A stretch of 37,756 bases of DNA from Candidatus Binataceae bacterium (GTDB lineage: Bacteria > Desulfobacterota > Binatia > Binatales > Binataceae), in NCBI GenBank assembly GCA_035500095.1, contig DATJXN010000057.1, positions 1 to 37,756 of the forward strand, read 5' to 3'. The notes below the pieces were generated by a model, which had not been told where the DNA came from, made no database searches, and saw only the letters and a program-made list of their open reading frames with translations. Position 1 is the first letter of the stretch. The number at the start of each line of letters is the position of its first letter. Both the position numbers and the translations under genes were made by a program. Shown in pieces: positions 16,627-25,894 of the stretch.

Positions 16627-17265
16627 ATGATGAAACTTTACGATTTCCTGCCCTGCCCGTTCGGTCAAAAGGTGCGGATTGTTCTGGCGGAAAAGAGCCT
16701 GACCTACGAGCTCATCCAGATTGACTTCGCCCAGAATGACCAACGGCGCCCCGAATTCCTCCGGCTGAACCCGTTTGCCCGGGTTCCGGTGCTGGTCGAC
16801 GAAGACACCACAGTCTACGATTCGACGATCATCAACGAATATCTGGAGGACGAATATCCGGAACCGCCCGTGCTGCCGACAATCGGCTCGAGCGCGCAGC
16901 GCGCGCGGGCGCGGCTGTTCGAGGACTTCGCCGATACCTCGTTCACGCCGCAGGTTGGACAACTCATGACCGAGATGGCGCGGGCGGAGGGCGAGCGCGA
17001 CCAGGGACGCCTCCAGCGGCTGCATCGTTCGATCGAGCGCGCGCTGGACTATCTCAATCACGAGCTGACCGGACAGCAGTTTCTGGCCGGAGAGTTTTCG
17101 GTCGCCGACATCGGGTTCGCGCCGCGCATGCTGGTATTGGGCGAATTGGGAGTCCAGACGGGAACCAATCGTCCCAACGTCGACGCGTGGATAAGGCGGC
17201 TGTTGGAGCGGCCGAGCATCCAGTCCCTCCAAGGCGTGACGATCGAACCGCTCGCCGGCGTCTAG
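16627..17265 (+). CDS. Glutathione S-transferase family protein
   Basis: 212 residues with a thioredoxin-like N-terminal domain (MKLYDFLPCPFGQKVRIVLAEK) and an all-helical C-terminal domain. CPFGQK carries the catalytic-type Cys10/Ser region; PFARVPVLVDED has the cis-Pro that contacts glutathione; DSTIINEYLEDEYP is the usual gamma-glutamyl contact. It resembles the stringent-starvation/omega-like branch. ATG 16627 is 13 nt after rplI, and a strong terminator follows. Substrate unknown. Confidence 0.9.
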   Translation: MMKLYDFLPCPFGQKVRIVLAEKSLTYELIQIDFAQNDQRRPEFLRLNPFARVPVLVDEDTTVYDSTIINEYLEDEYPEPPVLPTIGSSAQRARARLFEDFADTSFTPQVGQLMTEMARAEGERDQGRLQRLHRSIERALDYLNHELTGQQFLAGEFSVADIGFAPRMLVLGELGVQTGTNRPNVDAWIRRLLERPSIQSLQGVTIEPLAGV

Positions 17266-17307
17266 CTCTCGCGGTCGCGAATTCTGCTAGACGATTTTCG
17301 CAGGTTG

Positions 17308-17354
17308 GAAAAGCGACAGGCGCGCCGTCCCGATGGGCGGCGCGCCTGCTTTTC
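17308..17354. terminator. Strong bidirectional intrinsic terminator
   Basis: GAAAAGC (17308-17314) and AGGCGCGCC (17318-17326) pair with GGCGCGCCT (17339-17347) and GCTTTTC (17348-17354), with a 3-nt bulge. The A-run and T-run on the two sides suit termination from both strands. It separates the GST gene from the convergent zinc-ribbon gene. Confidence 0.85.
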
Positions 17355-17440
17355 AGGGGTCATCGATGCAGAGCGGTAATTGCTAGGCTAAACCATCCGC
17401 AGCCGATTTAACAGCCAATCGGCCGTTCCGTCCCTGGCTA

Positions 17441-17740
17441 CTAGGGTTGATCCTCGCCGAACAGCGGTTCCTCGTCCTCGGCACGCGTCGAGGCCACACC
17501 GGTCGCCCGGTAAAGCAGCTTGGCCGCGAATAGCTTGTTGCCCAGCCGACCCTGTGGCTTCAGCATTCCCCCGTGCCGGCGGCACCGCGGGCACGCCATA
17601 GTGCCGCTCAGGAGGCTCGCGTTCTGGGGAGTGATGCGCAGGTCAAAGGTAGCTCCGCATCCTGGGTTCTGGCATACGGTCCGGTAAACGACTCCCGGCC
17701 GCTCGGCGCTCTTGGTTTCAGTGGTTGTCGCGGTTTGCAT
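17441..17740 (-). CDS. Small zinc-ribbon protein of unknown function
   Basis: 99 residues, ATG at 17740 with a good AAGGAG. It has Cys23-x4-Cys28 and Cys50-x2-Cys53, a treble-clef or ribbon-like zinc site, and an acidic C-terminus (EDEEPLFGEDQP). No signal peptide is present, so it is probably cytoplasmic and may bind nucleic acid or protein. It stands alone between a terminator and a 374-nt AT-richer intergenic region. Confidence 0.75.
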   Translation of the reverse strand: MQTATTTETKSAERPGVVYRTVCQNPGCGATFDLRITPQNASLLSGTMACPRCRRHGGMLKPQGRLGNKLFAAKLLYRATGVASTRAEDEEPLFGEDQP

Positions 17741-17892
17741 TGAGCTATCTCCTTGCCGCGTCTGTAGGTTCTATCAGCCGCGCTGGTCAATTAGACGTAA
17801 AACGCAGTCAAAAGTTTCAAGCAAGCCATGTGCCTAGGCTGATTTGGCGTTCGATTTTCAGGAAAATATCTATAAATCCGACACTTAGGGGC

Positions 17893-17910
17893 GGTCAGGA
17901 TGATCTGACC
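17893..17910. promoter_or_regulatory. Operator-like inverted repeat GGTCAG-N6-CTGACC
   Basis: Two perfect 6-bp arms (17893-17898 and 17905-17910) with a 6-nt centre, in the middle of the divergent region. Size and symmetry suit a dimeric regulator. It has no T-run, so it is unlikely to be a terminator. Confidence 0.45.
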
Positions 17911-18007
17911 GAAAGTCGAGCAATTTTCGCACAATGAGCCCTTTTTGCAACAATGCTCTCTAATTTCTGGCAAAATGACTCAGAATCCGTCGCCGATTAA
18001 GCCACTT

Positions 18008-18037
18008 TTGAAATGCTACCCTTTGCGACATTATACG
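18008..18037 (+). promoter_or_regulatory. Sigma-70-like promoter for glgC
   Basis: TTGAAA at 18008-18013, an 18-nt spacer and TATACG at 18032-18037. Expected start is near 18044, leaving about 70 nt of leader before the glgC ATG. Confidence 0.5.
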
Positions 18038-18114
18038 AGACGAGCGGCCTTTTCCGATTATGGTCTGATGATCGCTTGGTGAATCTGGGCTGAGATGCAA
18101 CGAAGGGTGGGGCA

Positions 18115-19346
<1,232 letters not shown>

Positions 19347-19350
<4 letters not shown>

Positions 19351-20492
19351 CCCAAAGCCTCGCCGGCGACCTGACCGAAAATCGCTCCAGCGGCGGCGCG
19401 GCTGCCGCCAACGGCACACGCGGCAACGGCGACACGCTGGACGCGCCCGGCGAGGAGACGGACGGCGCCGATCCGTCCCAATCTGCGTGCAAGGGCAGCG
19501 TCCGCCGCGAGCGCCCCCCGCTTGCCGGGCTCAAACTCGGCCGCAAGGACTGGATTGTATTCCAGGCGATGCGCGCGGCCGTGTACGCGCTGAGCCTGCT
19601 GCCTGACTTCGCCCTGTATCCGCTCGGAATGCTCGGCGGCTACGCCGCGTATCTGCTCGATCGCCGCCACGTGGCGGTCGGCATGACCAACCTCCGGATC
19701 GCGTTTCCCGATCGCTCCGGGCGCGAACTCCGGCGCATCGTGCGCGCCTCCTACCTGAACCTCGGCCGCAGCGGCGCCGAGTACGTGCGCCTGGCCGGGT
19801 TTTTCCACCGCCGGCTCGTCCGGCACGTCACCTACGAGCGCTTCCACTACTGGGACGAGCTCAAGCGGCTCTATCCGGGGCGCGGCATCGTCGTGCTGAG
19901 CGCGCACTTCGGCAACTTCGAGCTCCTGGCGGCCGCGCACGCCCTTCACGGCCATCCGATAACCCTGGTCCATCACACGCAGCGCTTCCTCGCCGGCGAC
20001 GCATTGATGACCTGGGTGCGCGAGCGCGCCGGAGTGGACGTCGTGCGCAAGCGCTCGGCCGCTCGCGCCGTGCTCAAATCGCTCGCCGACGGCGAATTGG
20101 TGGGCGTTCCGTTCGATCAGAACGCGAAGCGCGGCGAAGCGGTGTTCGTGCCGTTTTTTGGCGAGCCGGCGGCGACCTCGCGCACGCTCGCGCGGCTGGT
20201 GCGAAAGTCGGGCGCGCTGGTGGTCCCGGTCTTCATCGTGCGCGAGCCCGACAAGCGCCGCCATCGCATCGTCATCCAGGACCTCGTCGCGCTTCAGGAG
20301 AGCGCCGACGCCGAGGCCGACATCGTCGAGAACACGCGGCGCTTTCTGCGCCCGATCGAAGAGATCGTGCGCCGGTATCCCGAGCAATTCCTCTGGCAGC
20401 ATCGGCGCTACCGCACGCGGCCGCGCGGTATGGCGCCGTTGTACGAGGAAACGCGGCGGCATCGCGATTCCCGCGCCAAAGCGATATCTTAG
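19347..20492 (+). CDS. LpxL/HtrB-family lipid A acyltransferase-like protein
   Basis: 381 residues from GTG 19347, which overlaps the glgC stop (GTGA). A ~60-residue polar leader precedes a hydrophobic anchor (about 72-105). The acyltransferase motif HFGNFE gives the H-x4-E catalytic pair (His187, Glu192). DQNAKRGEAVFVPFFGEPA and QFLWQHRRYRTRP are family hallmarks. LpxL-type enzymes add secondary acyl chains to lipid A at the inner membrane, implying lipopolysaccharide. In related bacteria the family also includes mycolate- or ornithine-lipid-linked enzymes, so the exact acceptor is unsure. Translational coupling to glgC is unusual. Confidence 0.85.
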
Positions 20493-20562
20493 TCTTGATG
20501 TCCCGCAAATAACTTATCTTTCCGGAAAAGCCTCAAGGTGTTATTCCGAGGGAGTCGGCGAC

Positions 20563-20632
20563 CGAGGAATCCCTGATCTTCATTTGTTTTTCGTGGAAGC
20601 CGGGATTCTTCGCTGCGCTCGGAACGACAGCC
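20563..20632. repeat. Possible dispersed REP-like palindromic element
   Basis: GAATCCC (20567-20573) and GGGATTC (20602-20608) can pair, followed by TTCGCTGCGCTCGGAACGACA. This arrangement is typical of short dispersed intergenic repeats in many environmental genomes (gattcttcgctgcgctcagaatgac-like). It lies in the 273-nt gap before the type III PKS gene. Only one copy was seen in this window. Confidence 0.5.
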
Positions 20633-20765
20633 CTCAGATCTTGGGATGAAACTTATTTCCAGGACGCCACACTAGCAGCGCTATTTCGATCCGAGCCCTT
20701 GGGCCGCGGAACATCGTCGCCGCGGCGCACGTTCTCTTTACGGAAGTCCAACCAGAGGCATCATC

Positions 20766-21935
20766 ATGAACCTCGATCTATTTGGCGGAGCCAGCGCCGT
20801 GCGAGCGCCCGGGTCCGGCCCGTCGGCCGCGGTGTCCGAAGAACATGGCGCGGCGCCCGCGATTCTGTCCGCCGCCACCGCGCTTGCGCCCAACGTGGTC
20901 GAGCAGGCGTCGATCGCGAGCCTGCTCAAGGGGCTGTGGGGTGAGAAATACGAGCAGTCGCGGCGCTGGCGCTCGACCTTCGAGCAGATCCAGCGCTCGG
21001 TGCGGATCGATCGGCGATACCTGGCGCTGCCGGTCAGCGAATATCCGCCGCTCGACTCGTTTGCCAAGACCAATGCCGCGTACGCGTGTGTCGCGCCGGA
21101 ATTGGGCGCAGCGGCGGCAGAGCGCGCGCTTGCGGCGGCCGGGATGACCGCGCGCGACGTCGACTACCTGTTCTTCGTCACCGGCACCGGGATCGCGACG
21201 CCGAGCCTTGATGCGCGAATCGTTAACCGGCTCGGGATGCGCGCTGAAGTGCGGCGCACGCCGATCTTCGGACTCGGATGCGCGGGCGGAGTGGCCGCGG
21301 TGGTGCGCGCCGCCGACGTGCTGCGCGGATTTCCGGACCGGGTCGCGATGGTGGTCTCGGCGGAGCTGTGCTCGCTTACCCTGCAGCGCAGCGACGACTC
21401 GGTCGCCAATATCATCGCCTCGGCGCTGTTCGGCGACGGAGCAGCGGCGGTGGTGATGGCCGGCGGCGCCGCGGCCACGCGTTGCGGCGATGCCGGCGCG
21501 ATCCCGCGGGTCATCGCGACCCGTTCGGTCTTCTATCGCGACAGCGAGCGGATGATGGGATGGGACGTGGTGGAAAGCGGACTCAAGATCGTGCTGTCGC
21601 CCGCGATCCCGGAATTGGTGCGCGAGCACTTGGGCGGCGATGTCGACGCGATGCTCGCGGAGCAGGGCCTGGGGCGTTCGGCCATAACCCACTGGATTGC
21701 GCACACCGGCGGAAATCGCGTGCTCGAGGCGATCGCCGCGGCGCTCGAACTTCCGCCCGGCGCGCTCGACCGCTCGTGGCGGCTGCTCGCGGCGACCGGC
21801 AACCTGTCTTCGGCCTCGGTGCTGTTCGTGCTGCACGATCTCCTCGATGCGGGCGCGGCGCGGGCGGGCGAGTATGGAGTGATGCTCGCGATGGGTCCGG
21901 GGTTCTGCGCGGAGCTGGCGCTACTCCGATGGTGA
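20766..21935 (+). CDS. Type III polyketide synthase (chalcone/stilbene synthase-like)
   Basis: 389 residues. The catalytic triad of the family is in place: Cys172 (GLGCAGGVA), His313 (HTGGNRVLEAI) and Asn346 (GNLSSAS). Such enzymes condense acyl-CoA starters with malonyl-CoA into alkylpyrones or alkylresorcinols. The next gene overlaps by 7 nt and is an ICMT-like methyltransferase, the arrangement of bpsA-bpsB of Bacillus subtilis, in which BpsB O-methylates alkylpyrones. The chain length and product here cannot be read. The N-terminus has an extra ~30 Ala/Ser/Pro-rich residues. Confidence 0.9.
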   Translation: MNLDLFGGASAVRAPGSGPSAAVSEEHGAAPAILSAATALAPNVVEQASIASLLKGLWGEKYEQSRRWRSTFEQIQRSVRIDRRYLALPVSEYPPLDSFAKTNAAYACVAPELGAAAAERALAAAGMTARDVDYLFFVTGTGIATPSLDARIVNRLGMRAEVRRTPIFGLGCAGGVAAVVRAADVLRGFPDRVAMVVSAELCSLTLQRSDDSVANIIASALFGDGAAAVVMAGGAAATRCGDAGAIPRVIATRSVFYRDSERMMGWDVVESGLKIVLSPAIPELVREHLGGDVDAMLAEQGLGRSAITHWIAHTGGNRVLEAIAAALELPPGALDRSWRLLAATGNLSSASVLFVLHDLLDAGAARAGEYGVMLAMGPGFCAELALLRW

Positions 21936-22573
21936 TCTCGCTCCGCGCGTACCTGGCGATCATCACGGCGCTCGCGCTCGAGCGGCTGTTTCATCTGGCG
22001 CTCGCCTCGCGCAACGCGCGTCGCGCATTCGCGATGGGCGCGGTCGAGCGCGGACGGGGCCACTATCCGGCGCTGGCGGCGCTTCACGCGCTCTTCCTGG
22101 TCTCGGCGGCGGCCGAGGCGATCGTGCTCCGGCGTCCGTTCCCGGGCGCGCTCGGATGGGCCGCGCTTGGCGCCGCGCTCGGAGCACAGGCGCTCCGCTA
22201 CTGGTCGATCGCGGCGCTGGGCTCGCGCTGGAACACGCGTATCATCGTGCTGCCCGGCGCCGCTCCGGTGGTCCGCGGGCCGTACCGCTTTATGCGCCAT
22301 CCCAACTATCTTGCGGTGATCATCGAAATCGCATGCGTGCCGATGATCCGGGGATGCTGGATAACGGCGACGGTATTTTCGATCGCCAATGCGGTGCTGC
22401 TGAGAACGAGGATTCCCGCCGAGGAGGCTGCGCTGGGCTCCCGCTACGCGCTCGAATTCAGCGGCCGGCTGCGGCTGGTTCCCAAACCTTCGCCACGGAC
22501 CGCGCGGCACGACGCGCACGGCGGGGCCCGCCGCAGGATCGCGCAGCGGCGCCGCGGATTAACCACGCGCTAA
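21929..22573 (+). CDS. Isoprenylcysteine carboxyl methyltransferase (ICMT)-like membrane enzyme, BpsB-like
   Basis: 214 residues with about four or five membrane spans. The SAM-binding ICMT/PEMT signature is at GPYRFMRHPNYLAVIIE, followed by RIPAEEAALGSRYALEF. The ATG at 21929 overlaps the PKS stop by 7 nt (GTG 21932 is an alternative). With the preceding type III PKS it probably forms a polyketide O-methylation pair. The last ~30 residues are Arg-rich and likely unstructured. Confidence 0.87.
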   Translation: MVISLRAYLAIITALALERLFHLALASRNARRAFAMGAVERGRGHYPALAALHALFLVSAAAEAIVLRRPFPGALGWAALGAALGAQALRYWSIAALGSRWNTRIIVLPGAAPVVRGPYRFMRHPNYLAVIIEIACVPMIRGCWITATVFSIANAVLLRTRIPAEEAALGSRYALEFSGRLRLVPKPSPRTARHDAHGGARRRIAQRRRGLTTR

Positions 22574-22689
22574 CTCGCCGCCCGTCGCGCGAAAGGTTCT
22601 GGCAATACGACAGAATCCCGATAGACTGGCGGCCGATGCCCGGCGCCCGAGTTTGACGCGCATTTCAGAAACCTTGGAGGCGTTCCACG

Positions 22690-23106
22690 ATGAGCAAGAC
22701 ATATGAGAAGCACGCAATCACCGCGGATTTCGCGCAGAAGCTGGTCGATGCGGCGGTCGCCAAGGCCAACGAGCTCAAAATTCCGCAGTGCGTTGCGATC
22801 GTCGACGAGGGCGGAAACCTGAAGGCCTTCGTGCGTATGGACGGCGCGGCGCTTATTCCGATCGAGATCGCGCAGAGCAAGGCCTACACCGCGCTGTTCG
22901 GCTTTCCGACTCACGAATTTTTCAATTTCATCAAGGGCGACCCGGCGCTCGTAGCGGGCATCCCGGGACGCGCGCGCGTCGCCGCGTTCGGCGGCGGCTA
23001 TCCGATCAAGATCGCTGGCGAAGTCGTCGGCGCGATTGGCGTGAGCGGCGGCACGGTCGAGCAGGACATGCAGTGCGCCGAGGCGGCGTTGAAGCTGGTG
23101 CAGTAG
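22690..23106 (+). CDS. GlcG/HbpS family (DUF336) protein
   Basis: 138 residues. The fold is suggested by LTxxxAxKLVDAAVAKANEL near the start, VAIVDEGGNLKAFVRMDGA, and PGRARVAAFGGGYPIKIAGEVVGAIGVSGG. Members include the haem-binding HbpS of Streptomyces and GlcG of the glycolate cluster; most are of unknown role. GGAGG lies about 10 nt before the ATG. No signal peptide. No glycolate gene is nearby. Confidence 0.88.
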   Translation: MSKTYEKHAITADFAQKLVDAAVAKANELKIPQCVAIVDEGGNLKAFVRMDGAALIPIEIAQSKAYTALFGFPTHEFFNFIKGDPALVAGIPGRARVAAFGGGYPIKIAGEVVGAIGVSGGTVEQDMQCAEAALKLVQ

Positions 23107-23144
23107 AGTCCGCTACGCCGGTTACGAAACCGATTTCCAGGAAA

Positions 23145-23172
23145 GCGGAGCGTGCCGCGCGGCGCGCTCCGC
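23145..23172. terminator. GC hairpin between convergent genes
   Basis: GCGGAGCG (23145-23152) pairs with CGCTCCGC (23165-23172), and the loop is itself self-complementary (GCCGCGCGGC). It lies between the GlcG-like gene and the convergent CPBP gene. There is no U-run, so termination would be weak or factor-dependent. Confidence 0.45.
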
Positions 23173-23179
23173 CTCGCGT

Positions 23180-24043
23180 CTAGGCGCGCTTGCCGACGAG
23201 CCGCGGCATCAGCGCGATGATGGCGAGCGAAATCGCCCACGCCGCCGCACCGGTCACCAGCGCTGGTCGTCCGTATCCGGCGATCCAATGCGGCGGCGCG
23301 GCCCGCGGCGCGCCGCCATAAGGCCATAGCTTGACCCCAAGTACCAGCCCGGCATGCAATCCTGCCGAGAAGTACACGCTGCCGGTCAGCAGATAAGCCT
23401 CGCCCAGCGCAAGCCCGAGTAGAAACAGCCCAACGAGCGCGGGCAGCGCTGCCGCCGGATGGGCCAGTTGCGCAAGGCTCGAGCCGAGGTTGTGAAAGCC
23501 CGCCGCCGCGTCGAATCCCGTCACGTAAAAGCGTGCGGGCGAACGCACTAGATGCGCTAGCGCGTAGATTGCCGAACTGATCGCCAGCGCACCGTAACGG
23601 CCGAAGTCCTCTATCATCCCGCCCAGCACGAAGGCGCGGAAGAAGCCTTCCTCGATTATCGCAATCAGGATCGCCCCGGCCACGTACTTGGGCGCGCGCG
23701 CAAGCGCCTGGCCGGTCCCCATCGCGTCGCGCCCGCCAAACATCGCACCGAGCACGAGCAGTATCGCGATAGACGCCGCCGCAACCGCCAATCCGCGCAC
23801 TGCGCTGCCGAGATTGTTGAGCGGACCGGCGAAACCGCGCCCGAGCAGACGGGCGAGGCGCAATTGGCGCGCCCAAAGCGCCATCATCGCCGCCATCGTC
23901 GCCATCACGACGCGATCGAAGATGCGCGGGAATGGGAAGCGGTAACCGGCGGCGCCGAGCGCGTTCGCAACAAAGGGTGCGATAACAGCCGCAGCGGCGG
24001 CCGCGAGCAAAAGCGCAATCGTTAGTCTGACGGTGAATCGCAT
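23180..24043 (-). CDS. CPBP-family intramembrane metalloprotease
   Basis: 287 residues from the ATG at 24043 (MRFTVRLTIALL), with about eight hydrophobic spans. The CPBP/Abi motifs are EEGFFRAFVLGG (the EExxxR motif), then a conserved AHLV-like region and SAGLHAGLVLG. Relatives are Rce1-type CAAX proteases and bacteriocin-immunity-linked proteins. The frame is open further upstream to an ATG at 24142, but the extra residues look unlike a signal or membrane start. The promoter side faces an AT-rich island. Confidence 0.8.
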   Translation of the reverse strand: MRFTVRLTIALLLAAAAAAVIAPFVANALGAAGYRFPFPRIFDRVVMATMAAMMALWARQLRLARLLGRGFAGPLNNLGSAVRGLAVAAASIAILLVLGAMFGGRDAMGTGQALARAPKYVAGAILIAIIEEGFFRAFVLGGMIEDFGRYGALAISSAIYALAHLVRSPARFYVTGFDAAAGFHNLGSSLAQLAHPAAALPALVGLFLLGLALGEAYLLTGSVYFSAGLHAGLVLGVKLWPYGGAPRAAPPHWIAGYGRPALVTGAAAWAISLAIIALMPRLVGKRA

Positions 24044-24164
24044 CGCAGAGGTGGACGCTTGCGTGGCCGATGAACGCAATGCCCACGAAGCGTTAACGGT
24101 TGCGGCCGCGCCATGCAAGCGCCCATCCGCTGACCCGCGCATCGATCGGGTGGTTGAAGCGAGA

Positions 24165-24330
24165 ATCGGCTATCTAATACCTGAATGGCCACAATAAGCC
24201 TAATAAAGAATGATATAGTCTTTTGCACTATCATATATTGTTAAATCTTTTCAAATTCTATTTAGACATATATAGAGATAGATTATAGTTATAAAACAGT
24301 TGAAAGAATTTCACAGGATGAATGAGGTAC
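24165..24330. other. AT-rich island
   Basis: About 165 bases in which A and T dominate, in sharp contrast to the GC-rich genes either side. It sits between the CPBP gene (minus) and the secreted protein gene (plus). It contains several TATAAT-like hexamers (for example TAGACA near 24263 with TAGTTA 17 nt on). It could be a strong promoter region, an H-NS/xenogene-silencer target, or a remnant of acquired DNA. No gene or terminal repeat is visible. Confidence 0.6.
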
Positions 24331-24407
24331 TGTGAGACGGTAACATCAAGCAATTGGCGAGTAGGGCAAAGCTTAAGAGCGAAACCAGAAGGAAAAGGGA
24401 GGAAACG

Positions 24408-24862
24408 ATGAAAAGGACCAAGATACTTGTCGCCGTGGGATGCCTGCTGGGGCTGGCTCTGGCCCGGGTGCCGGCTTACGCGAGCCCTACCAACAAGAAG
24501 ATCACGCTAGCCTGCAACAGCCCAAATGCTGCGATTCCATTAGCGGCTCGGTGACCGTCACACTTTGCGACACGACGGCATGTGACAATTCCCTGGTCTG
24601 TCCTGTAGTCAACTGCGACACCGGCGGCACCATATCCGTGACGCAGGCCTGTAACACTGATAATGCCACAACGCCGTTTAAGGTCGGTGCGGTCAGGGTA
24701 AACATCTGTTATCAGGAAGATGGGGATCTCGATCCGACCTGTACCCAGCATCCGGGGACCGGAGGCGGAACCGCTGTCACCGGAAAGGGATTTACCACCG
24801 TGGTCGGACCGGGTTCGCCGCCGACCGGTGATGGCGATACCGTTTCGCTGATCGTCAAGTAG
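24408..24862 (+). pseudogene. Cys-rich secreted protein with a -1 frame break
   Basis: ATG 24408 has an excellent AGGGAGG. The first frame encodes a signal peptide (about 23 residues, cut after AYA) and SPTNKKITLACNSPN, then reaches a TGA at 24552. The -1 frame continues without a break to TAG 24862, with a convincing Cys-rich, Thr-rich beta-type domain (SISGSVTVTLCDTTACDNS, VNICYQEDG). Joined by a -1 shift the protein has about 151 residues. A CCCAAAT heptamer in the correct X-XXY-YYZ register lies at 24521-24527, where the two frames must meet. Function unknown. Decay, sequencing error and programmed shifting are all possible. Confidence 0.65.
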
Positions 24863-24898
24863 CAGCGACGTTCTCGCGCTCGCCACATCTGCAGGCCC

Positions 24899-24927
24899 GG
24901 CCCAGCATGGGCTGGGCCTCGCTTTTT
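24899..24927 (+). terminator. Intrinsic terminator after the secreted protein gene
   Basis: GGCCCAGC (24899-24906) pairs with GCTGGGCC (24911-24918) around a 4-nt loop, followed by TCGC and a T-run (24923-24927). Strong stem and clear T-tract, about 36 nt after the stop codon. Confidence 0.9.
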
Positions 24928-25069
24928 CAGGATGGTTTCGCCTCTCGACCGCATCGAGTCGAGCCGCCGAAAGTGGCGGATCGCAAATGTCTGTGCTAGC
25001 TCACCGCAAAGATGGCTCGTCGCGGCATGCGCTCGAGCGATAATCCCTTTCTTTCGCGTGAGGCTCTAA

Positions 25070-25849
25070 ATGGACCTGGGACTCAAGGGCAGAGTGGCGT
25101 TGGTGACCGGCGCGAGCATGGGAATCGGCGAGGCGACCGCGGTCGAGCTTGCGGGCGAGGGATGCGAGCTTGCGATCTGCTCGCGCCACGCCGACCAACT
25201 AGCAAAGGTGCGCGACCAGATCGTCGCCAAGGGCGTGCGATGCGTCGTCAAGGAGTGCGACATCCGCAAGCCCGGCGATATCGCCGCGCTTTTCGACGAA
25301 GTCCGCCGCGCTTACGGCCGCCTCGACATCCTAGTGAACAACGCCGGCGCCGCGACGCACGGGACCTTCGCCTCGCTGACCGACGAGCAGTTGATCGCCG
25401 ACTACGAGCTCAAGGTTCTCGGGCAGTTGCGATGCACACGCGCCGCGCTGCCGCTGCTGGAAAAGAGCGCGGCGCCACGCGTGATCAACGTCAACGCGAT
25501 CGCCGGGCGCGTGGTGATTCCGGGGCTGTTCGCCACCACGATGCATCGGGCCTCCTGTTATGCGCTCAGCAAGGCGCTCGCGTGGGAGCTCGCCGATCGC
25601 AAGATCCTGGTCAACTCGGTGAATATCGGGCTCGTCCACACCAATCAGATCGAACGTGCGCACGCGCGCCGCGCCCCCGACGTCCCGTTGGAGAAATTCA
25701 TGGCGCAGGCGGCACAGATCGTTCCGCTCAAACGCTTCGGCGAGCCGCACGAGGTCTCGGGCCTGATTGCGTTTTTGGCCTCCGAACGGGCCGGTTTCAT
25801 CACTGGCGCGTCGATCGATGTGGGCGGCGGCCAGGGCGCTCATGTCTAG
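25070..25849 (+). CDS. SDR-family oxidoreductase, catalytic Ser apparently replaced
   Basis: 259 residues with the Rossmann motif TGASMGIG, LVNNAG and the Y-x3-K pair (Tyr164, Lys168). At the place of the catalytic Ser (usually S-x-x-G) the sequence reads VNAIAG, so Ala143 takes that position. The loop between that strand and Tyr is also about eight residues longer than in FabG. The C-terminus (FITGASIDVGGGQG) is classical. Substrate unknown; activity may be altered. GAGG precedes the ATG. It is convergent with a second SDR gene. Confidence 0.9.
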   Translation: MDLGLKGRVALVTGASMGIGEATAVELAGEGCELAICSRHADQLAKVRDQIVAKGVRCVVKECDIRKPGDIAALFDEVRRAYGRLDILVNNAGAATHGTFASLTDEQLIADYELKVLGQLRCTRAALPLLEKSAAPRVINVNAIAGRVVIPGLFATTMHRASCYALSKALAWELADRKILVNSVNIGLVHTNQIERAHARRAPDVPLEKFMAQAAQIVPLKRFGEPHEVSGLIAFLASERAGFITGASIDVGGGQGAHV

Positions 25850-25894
25850 GCTCCGACGCTTCGCGTGGCGCTCCGCTCCCGCCGAGTTCCGGCG

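Larger units (their letters stand above)
17741..18114. other. 374-nt divergent intergenic region, AT-richer
   Basis: Base composition drops clearly compared with the flanking genes. It holds the upstream regions of both the zinc-ribbon gene (minus) and glgC (plus), an inverted repeat at 17893-17910 and a sigma-70-like promoter at 18008-18037. No coding sequence is supported. Confidence 0.6.
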
